Shown piece after piece: positions 59,531 through 64,000 of a DNA stretch of 64,000 bases (positions within the stretch are counted from its first letter, which is position 1; every line of letters begins with the position of its first letter). The DNA comes from RUG13409 sp045616985. Lineage in GTDB: Bacteria > Bacillota > Clostridia > Peptostreptococcales > Anaerovoracaceae. The notes under the pieces are model-generated. The model was not told the DNA's origin and ran no database searches. It saw only the letters and a list, made by a program, of their open reading frames with translations. The stretch lies in NCBI GenBank assembly GCA_045616985.1, contig JAZLHU010000012.1:26473-90472 (forward strand), read 5' to 3'. Position numbers and translations under genes: made by a program.

Positions 59531-62500
59531 ATGCCGAAAAAATTCTTATCATTTATATTAGTTATTTCAATGATTTTGGCACTTGCGCCGCTTGCTGTGG
59601 TGGCATATGCGGACGGAGGGACTGCGGAAACGTTCGATGTGCCTTTCAATAATTCTACTTCCGGAGTTTCTTCTTTGGAACGGACATGTTATGTGTCCGA
59701 GCTGGATGGAAAGGATACTATAAAAGTAAAGGTTTTTTCAGATTACCTGAATCAGAATCCGGCAGACTCAGCCAGGATAACGGTCAAATGGACATTTAAC
59801 GAAACATGTACAGGCAGTGCTGTTTCAAAATCTGCCAGTCAGAGCTTCACCACCGCCGGCGCATTTATGGTGCAAAGCTCTTTCCCGATTGTAACAAAGG
59901 AAGGAATTACGCTTCCGGGCATCTATACCATCAATATTTCAACACTTATGAGTGATGGTAAAACCGGTCCTTCTTCAAGGATCCAGTTGGAAGTGATTCC
60001 CGACGGTGCAGTTGCCAGAGTATTCTCCGGCGACTATGAATCCAGTCCGTTTGGCGCAAACAATAGCGGCGTTACCCGCAATGAATATTACTGCGTTGAT
60101 GCTACCAATACAACTACAAATGCTGCATTTAAGGCTGCATTTGGTACTGCGAACGAAGACTGCGCAAACTATGAGAACTATACAACTCTTATTATGTACG
60201 ATGACCTTACCGAATTTACCGGTATTAAGGCCTCAGACTGGCTTACGGTTAATGCAAACGGTCATAAGATAGGCTCTTTATACAGCGAATCAAATCCGGA
60301 CGCAGGCATAGAGGGTTATCTTCCGGTTGACGGCTGGGTCGACTTTGAAAACGTAAGCGGTCTTGTATGTCTTCAGTTTACAGGAGATTATCCGGATATT
60401 ACGATTAAAAGCGTAAAGGCAGGTTTCAAGGGATTGGCGATCGACTGCGACGGCGACCCGTATGAGTATCTCGGACGTTCAATCTACTGCGTTGATTACA
60501 GCGAAGATGAATATAACGGAGTAAAGCTCTTAGATGCAAGCAAGGTTGTTGTAAACGAAAGCGGCTACACAGCAGTAGATACTTTTTACGGTATCTCTCT
60601 TGAAAGAACAACGGATTTCCCATACGCTCTTTTGAACGAAGAAGAAAAATTCGAATTCTTTAAAACCATTACGGCTGCAAAAGCTGAATATACTGACAAT
60701 GCAATAAAGTATCAGGACGATACAGTGTACGTAATGAACTATCAGAACCTGAGCAATACGGCAATCAGCAGAAAGGATTATTACGTTACAGCTCTTCCGG
60801 ATGGGGTTACACTTAAGACTGTCATCAGGGTAACCAACGGCATGGTTTCCGATTACTACGCATACGAAGGCAGCGCCTGGACGTTCAAGTATAACAATAT
60901 GTCCGGGACAGATCCATATAATGACTGGGATGCAGGCACTGCAGCCAATGCGGCAATCCATGTGCTTGAAGGAAGCGAAGCACCAGCTCCGGCAGGCGGC
61001 GTAGATATTGCAAATGACTGGGATGTGCTGGAATCAGCCGTAACGCTTGGTGCTGTATCCGCCGGTGCATTCAAGGTTTCTGCAGAGGCAATAAGCATTG
61101 ACGTCAGCAGTTACTCCACCACAGCTGCATTCAAGCAGTTTACCCTCGTCGGCTGCAACACGGCAGGCAGCGGCGAAACCTTCAAATCAGATACGGAGCT
61201 TACTATTATCGGCAACGGTGCAAGCAATGTTGAAGTCGATATTTTCGGGGCTTTCAAAACTGTTAGCGTAACAGGCGGCGCCATTGTCAATATCGGCATG
61301 GATGAGTTGTATGATGACGTTACGCTGATAGAAAACGTCGAAGCCGGCGGACGTTCGCAGCTCATCGCCCGCGATGAATCTTTAAGCGGCAAGATCAGGA
61401 TCGGTTACTTAAAACAGGATGAAGGCTCGCTTGATATTTGCGGCGCAGAACTTGGCGGAGATCCTTCGCAGGAAATTGAGCAAACAGCCGCCGAAGCCAT
61501 CGGCACAATAAGCGCATTGGAGCTCGGTCCGGACAGCGTGGCATATATTGAGAGAAGTAAAATTTATCTTGCTAATTCAGGAGACTATGCAATCAGTCTT
61601 ATCCCGATGCTTAACCGCGGCACAGCTTCGTTATACGGAACAGAGATTGAGGTTGAACCGGCAGCTTCAGCTACTGCCTGCGGCATATTAAATGACGGCG
61701 GTAAGCTCTACCTTGAAAAATCGTATGGTACCACAGACGGAAACAGCATTATTGCAGACGGAACAGGTATCATAAGTGTAAACCGCGGGGATGATATAAA
61801 TACGGCGGCACACCTTTATGTGAGTGATTTAAATTGCCGTACAAAAGTTTGCGGTATAGATGCCGAAAGCGGAACATTGCAGCTTCTTCCCGGTCATTTC
61901 TACAGAGATGAAGAAAACAGGGACAGCGTTGGAATCCGCGCTGATAACGGCACGGCATTAAAGATCGGTGCTGACACAGAATGGATTATTCAAGGCGACA
62001 ACGACTCGCTTTCCCTTGAAGGAAATAAGGCTCTCGATGCAGCAGGCTGTAAACCTTTTGCTGCTCCTGAAGGCGCCATGATTTCAACCGGCAAATACGA
62101 AGGCGGCGTAAGCATTGTGTCCGGAAGCTCAACTCTTACGGGAGCAGATGCGCTTAAAGCATTTACGCCTAAGGCAAATTATACTGTTACAGAACAAAAC
62201 GGAACATATAACGTTGTAAATCAGGAATACGGTTTCCGCGAATTCATCAAGAGCGATATTACTAATCCGAACGGATCAGAATATAAGCTTCCATGCGATA
62301 TCGCGTTAAGCGATTACTGGTCGATTTATCACGGCTTATATGACTGGAGCCCCGAAGACGAAATGCTCCGGGTTGGAAAAGGCAAACATATCATCGACTT
62401 AAACGGCTACGACATCTTTACTAATACTATGGAAGATTCGGCAATAATATGCGTTAGGGAAGAATCAACTCTTCAGACCATAAATACGGCTGCAGGAGAC

Positions 62501-64000
62501 AGCCATTTCGGTTCCGCAAGAACTGATGTAATCATTGCTGTCGAAGGCGGCACATATATCAATGGTGCGCCGGATAAAAAGGCAGTAAATATGAATAGCT
62601 GGAATGAGGATAGCTCGAGTATCCTACAAGCCTTAGGTAAGGTTGACCTTTACGGTGGTAAGTACGAAGGCGAAGTTGACGTTGTATTAGGTGAAATGAA
62701 TATTTACGGCGGCGAATATCACGGTGTTATTGAAATGTATCTGCACCCCGATAACATTTTGCACGTTTACGGCGGTAAGTTCTATTGCGGCGGAATATCA
62801 TCAATAGAAGACGAAAACCCGGCAATTGCCTCGGTTGCTCTTTTAGGGAATTCAAGAAATATGACAGCGGTAGGCGCCGATGATACCACTTCCGTTATTC
62901 CGGGAGGATATACAATTAAGCCATACAACGGATCCATGGGGATATACAATGCTGCTGAATGTGAAGATATGCTCTGTATGGCAACAGTTTCCGGTGCCGG
63001 TGCATATCTGCTTGTATCTCCTGTAAGCAGCGGAGACGGATACGACAGCAGTTCTTCAAGCACTGCAGTTCCTGTTTCCGGAGAAGGCAATACCGTTAAG
63101 GTTTCCGCAAGCGTAAGCGGAAATACGGCAACAGTTAATAAAATCAGCGATGCCGATCTTACAAAAGTAAGCGGCGGAGAAAGGGTTGAAATAGACCTTT
63201 CGGGCGCAGGAAAGAACGTTGATACAGCAAAGCTTCCGACGGAAACGGTAGAAAAGATCGCAGAAAAGAATGCTCTCAGCGTTAAGCTTCCTGCCGCAGC
63301 AGTTGAATTCGACAAGACTGCAGCGGAAGAAATAGCAGAGCAGGCAAAGGGAAAAACGATCGATCTTGTTGTAGACAGTATCAAAGAAGCATCACTCAAC
63401 GCAGCTCAGAAGCAAGCCGCAGGAAAGCTCGATACAGCAGTAATCATTGATGCACACCTTACTTCAAACGGAAGCAGGCTTTGTACAGAAGCAAACGGCG
63501 GCTTCGGCGGAGGTAAGGCAACAGTAGTTCTGCCTTACGAAATCAGGAATAACACAAGCGCGGAAAACTACAGCGTGTATTACATAAGTGATTCCGGAAA
63601 GCTTGAAAAGCTGAACGCGGTATATAATGAAGAGCTCAAGGCATTCGTATTTGATATAGACCACTTCTCCGTATATGCTGTAGCCTTCGATCAGTTTGTT
63701 GACGTTGATGTAAATGCGTACTACTACGATGCAGTGCAGTGGGCGGCAGCAAACGGAATTACCAACGGTACAGGCAACGGGCAGTTCAGTCCGGACGGTA
63801 TCACAAGCAGAGCGCAGATGGTTACCTTCCTGTGGAGAGCTGCGGGCAGTCCTCAGCCGAATGCTGCAGCAACCAGATTTACTGATATTGATTCTGCAAG
63901 CTATTATTACAAGGCAGTGCTTTGGGCATACGAGAACAATATCGCGCTTGGCACAGGTGAAACGACGTTCAGCCCTGATATGAACGTAAGCCGCGCCGAG
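59531..64000 (+). CDS. Giant secreted SLH protein, C terminus outside the window (1490 codons visible)
   Basis: The frame stays open from ATG 59531 to base 64000. A signal peptide (KKF, hydrophobic core, cleavage near VAYA, about residue 27) is followed by some 1150 residues of beta-rich sequence with no fold I can name, including a DLNG motif near residue 955 and GGxY(E/H)G repeats near 1035-1085. A module at about 1175-1395 matches the one before the SLH domains of the giant protein at 24237-29108 (VPVSG start, then DHFSVYAV). One full SLH domain (FVDVDVNAYYYDAV) and most of a second follow before the edge. Probably wall-anchored; function unknown. Confidence 0.88.
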   Translation, partial: MPKKFLSFILVISMILALAPLAVVAYADGGTAETFDVPFNNSTSGVSSLERTCYVSELDGKDTIKVKVFSDYLNQNPADSARITVKWTFNETCTGSAVSKSASQSFTTAGAFMVQSSFPIVTKEGITLPGIYTINISTLMSDGKTGPSSRIQLEVIPDGAVARVFSGDYESSPFGANNSGVTRNEYYCVDATNTTTNAAFKAAFGTANEDCANYENYTTLIMYDDLTEFTGIKASDWLTVNANGHKIGSLYSESNPDAGIEGYLPVDGWVDFENVSGLVCLQFTGDYPDITIKSVKAGFKGLAIDCDGDPYEYLGRSIYCVDYSEDEYNGVKLLDASKVVVNESGYTAVDTFYGISLERTTDFPYALLNEEEKFEFFKTITAAKAEYTDNAIKYQDDTVYVMNYQNLSNTAISRKDYYVTALPDGVTLKTVIRVTNGMVSDYYAYEGSAWTFKYNNMSGTDPYNDWDAGTAANAAIHVLEGSEAPAPAGGVDIANDWDVLESAVTLGAVSAGAFKVSAEAISIDVSSYSTTAAFKQFTLVGCNTAGSGETFKSDTELTIIGNGASNVEVDIFGAFKTVSVTGGAIVNIGMDELYDDVTLIENVEAGGRSQLIARDESLSGKIRIGYLKQDEGSLDICGAELGGDPSQEIEQTAAEAIGTISALELGPDSVAYIERSKIYLANSGDYAISLIPMLNRGTASLYGTEIEVEPAASATACGILNDGGKLYLEKSYGTTDGNSIIADGTGIISVNRGDDINTAAHLYVSDLNCRTKVCGIDAESGTLQLLPGHFYRDEENRDSVGIRADNGTALKIGADTEWIIQGDNDSLSLEGNKALDAAGCKPFAAPEGAMISTGKYEGGVSIVSGSSTLTGADALKAFTPKANYTVTEQNGTYNVVNQEYGFREFIKSDITNPNGSEYKLPCDIALSDYWSIYHGLYDWSPEDEMLRVGKGKHIIDLNGYDIFTNTMEDSAIICVREESTLQTINTAAGDSHFGSARTDVIIAVEGGTYINGAPDKKAVNMNSWNEDSSSILQALGKVDLYGGKYEGEVDVVLGEMNIYGGEYHGVIEMYLHPDNILHVYGGKFYCGGISSIEDENPAIASVALLGNSRNMTAVGADDTTSVIPGGYTIKPYNGSMGIYNAAECEDMLCMATVSGAGAYLLVSPVSSGDGYDSSSSSTAVPVSGEGNTVKVSASVSGNTATVNKISDADLTKVSGGERVEIDLSGAGKNVDTAKLPTETVEKIAEKNALSVKLPAAAVEFDKTAAEEIAEQAKGKTIDLVVDSIKEASLNAAQKQAAGKLDTAVIIDAHLTSNGSRLCTEANGGFGGGKATVVLPYEIRNNTSAENYSVYYISDSGKLEKLNAVYNEELKAFVFDIDHFSVYAVAFDQFVDVDVNAYYYDAVQWAAANGITNGTGNGQFSPDGITSRAQMVTFLWRAAGSPQPNAAATRFTDIDSASYYYKAVLWAYENNIALGTGETTFSPDMNVSRAE

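Noticed and set aside
1..64000. tRNA, rRNA, insertion sequence, phage or toxin-antitoxin genes
   Set aside because: Looked for in all gaps and frames; nothing with a cloverleaf, transposase motif or integrase motif was found by eye.

Overview
The window reads as a chromosomal segment of a low-to-middle GC, Gram-positive anaerobe of the Clostridia (Bacillota). Supporting signs are the dense operons with Shine-Dalgarno sites, the ylxM-ffh-rpsP-khpA-rimM-trmD and sepF-yggT-divIVA-lspA-rluD gene orders, the fmt-rsmB-prpC-prkC-rsgA-rpe order, and several S-layer homology (SLH) proteins. The genus cannot be read from the sequence. Almost all genes lie on the minus strand. Plus-strand genes are limited to an envelope-modification pair (41167-43908), rpsT (47218) and a giant SLH protein that runs off the right edge (59531). 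No rRNA, tRNA, CRISPR array, transposase or phage gene was seen, and no gene-free gap exceeds 300 bases.

Layout, left to right. 1-7870: a partial gene, an M29 aminopeptidase, thioredoxin reductase, and a MacAB-like efflux set (adaptor, ATPase, permease) whose last close neighbour is an SLH surface protein. 8001-10005: rpsB-tsf with promoter, leader and terminator. 10021-13960: a gmk-rpoZ operon continuing into an HD-domain protein, a ferredoxin/ASKHA (RACo-like) protein and a TcdA-like enzyme with an unusual cysteine cluster. 14027-24194: a long housekeeping run from ylxM-ffh through translation factors and divisome genes to yicC and rqcH. 24237-29173: a 1623-residue right-handed beta-helix-type repeat protein ending in SLH domains. 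29201-32216: a YtrA-like GntR regulator with its ABC transporter and a visible operator inside its own promoter. 32311-41124: dapF-lepA-hemW-glpK, a second RACo-like protein, yhbY, pgeF and a metallo-beta-lactamase-fold hydrolase. 41129-47135: an envelope-modification island (DHHW and MBOAT proteins on plus; ATP-grasp, PHP and polysaccharide deacetylase on minus). 47150-47558: rpsT. 47577-59422: thrC, an FkbM-type methyltransferase, queH, priA, def, fmt, rsmB, prpC, prkC, rsgA and rpe in one tight run. 59467-64000: the partial giant SLH protein.

The genes fall into three working groups: growth functions (translation, protein export, division, PASTA kinase/phosphatase control), cell-surface functions (three SLH proteins, an SLH-like module on the deacetylase, MBOAT/DHHW acyl transfer, the efflux set and the GntR-controlled ABC transporter), and redox or cofactor maintenance (thioredoxin reductase, HemW, QueH and two RACo-like activators whose partners are not in the window).

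The most notable points are: a terminator hairpin whose descending arm carries a consensus -35 box for the next operon and appears to yield a leaderless ylxM message; a second apparent leaderless gene at the envelope island; the GntR operator set exactly between -35 and -10; the five-cysteine insert in the TcdA-like enzyme; two orphan RACo-like proteins; an MltG-like tail on the PASTA kinase; and the GC-rich repeat body of the giant SLH protein, which contrasts with its surroundings. Several start codons are placed downstream of the longest open frame because ribosome-binding sites and overlaps favour it; each case is stated.
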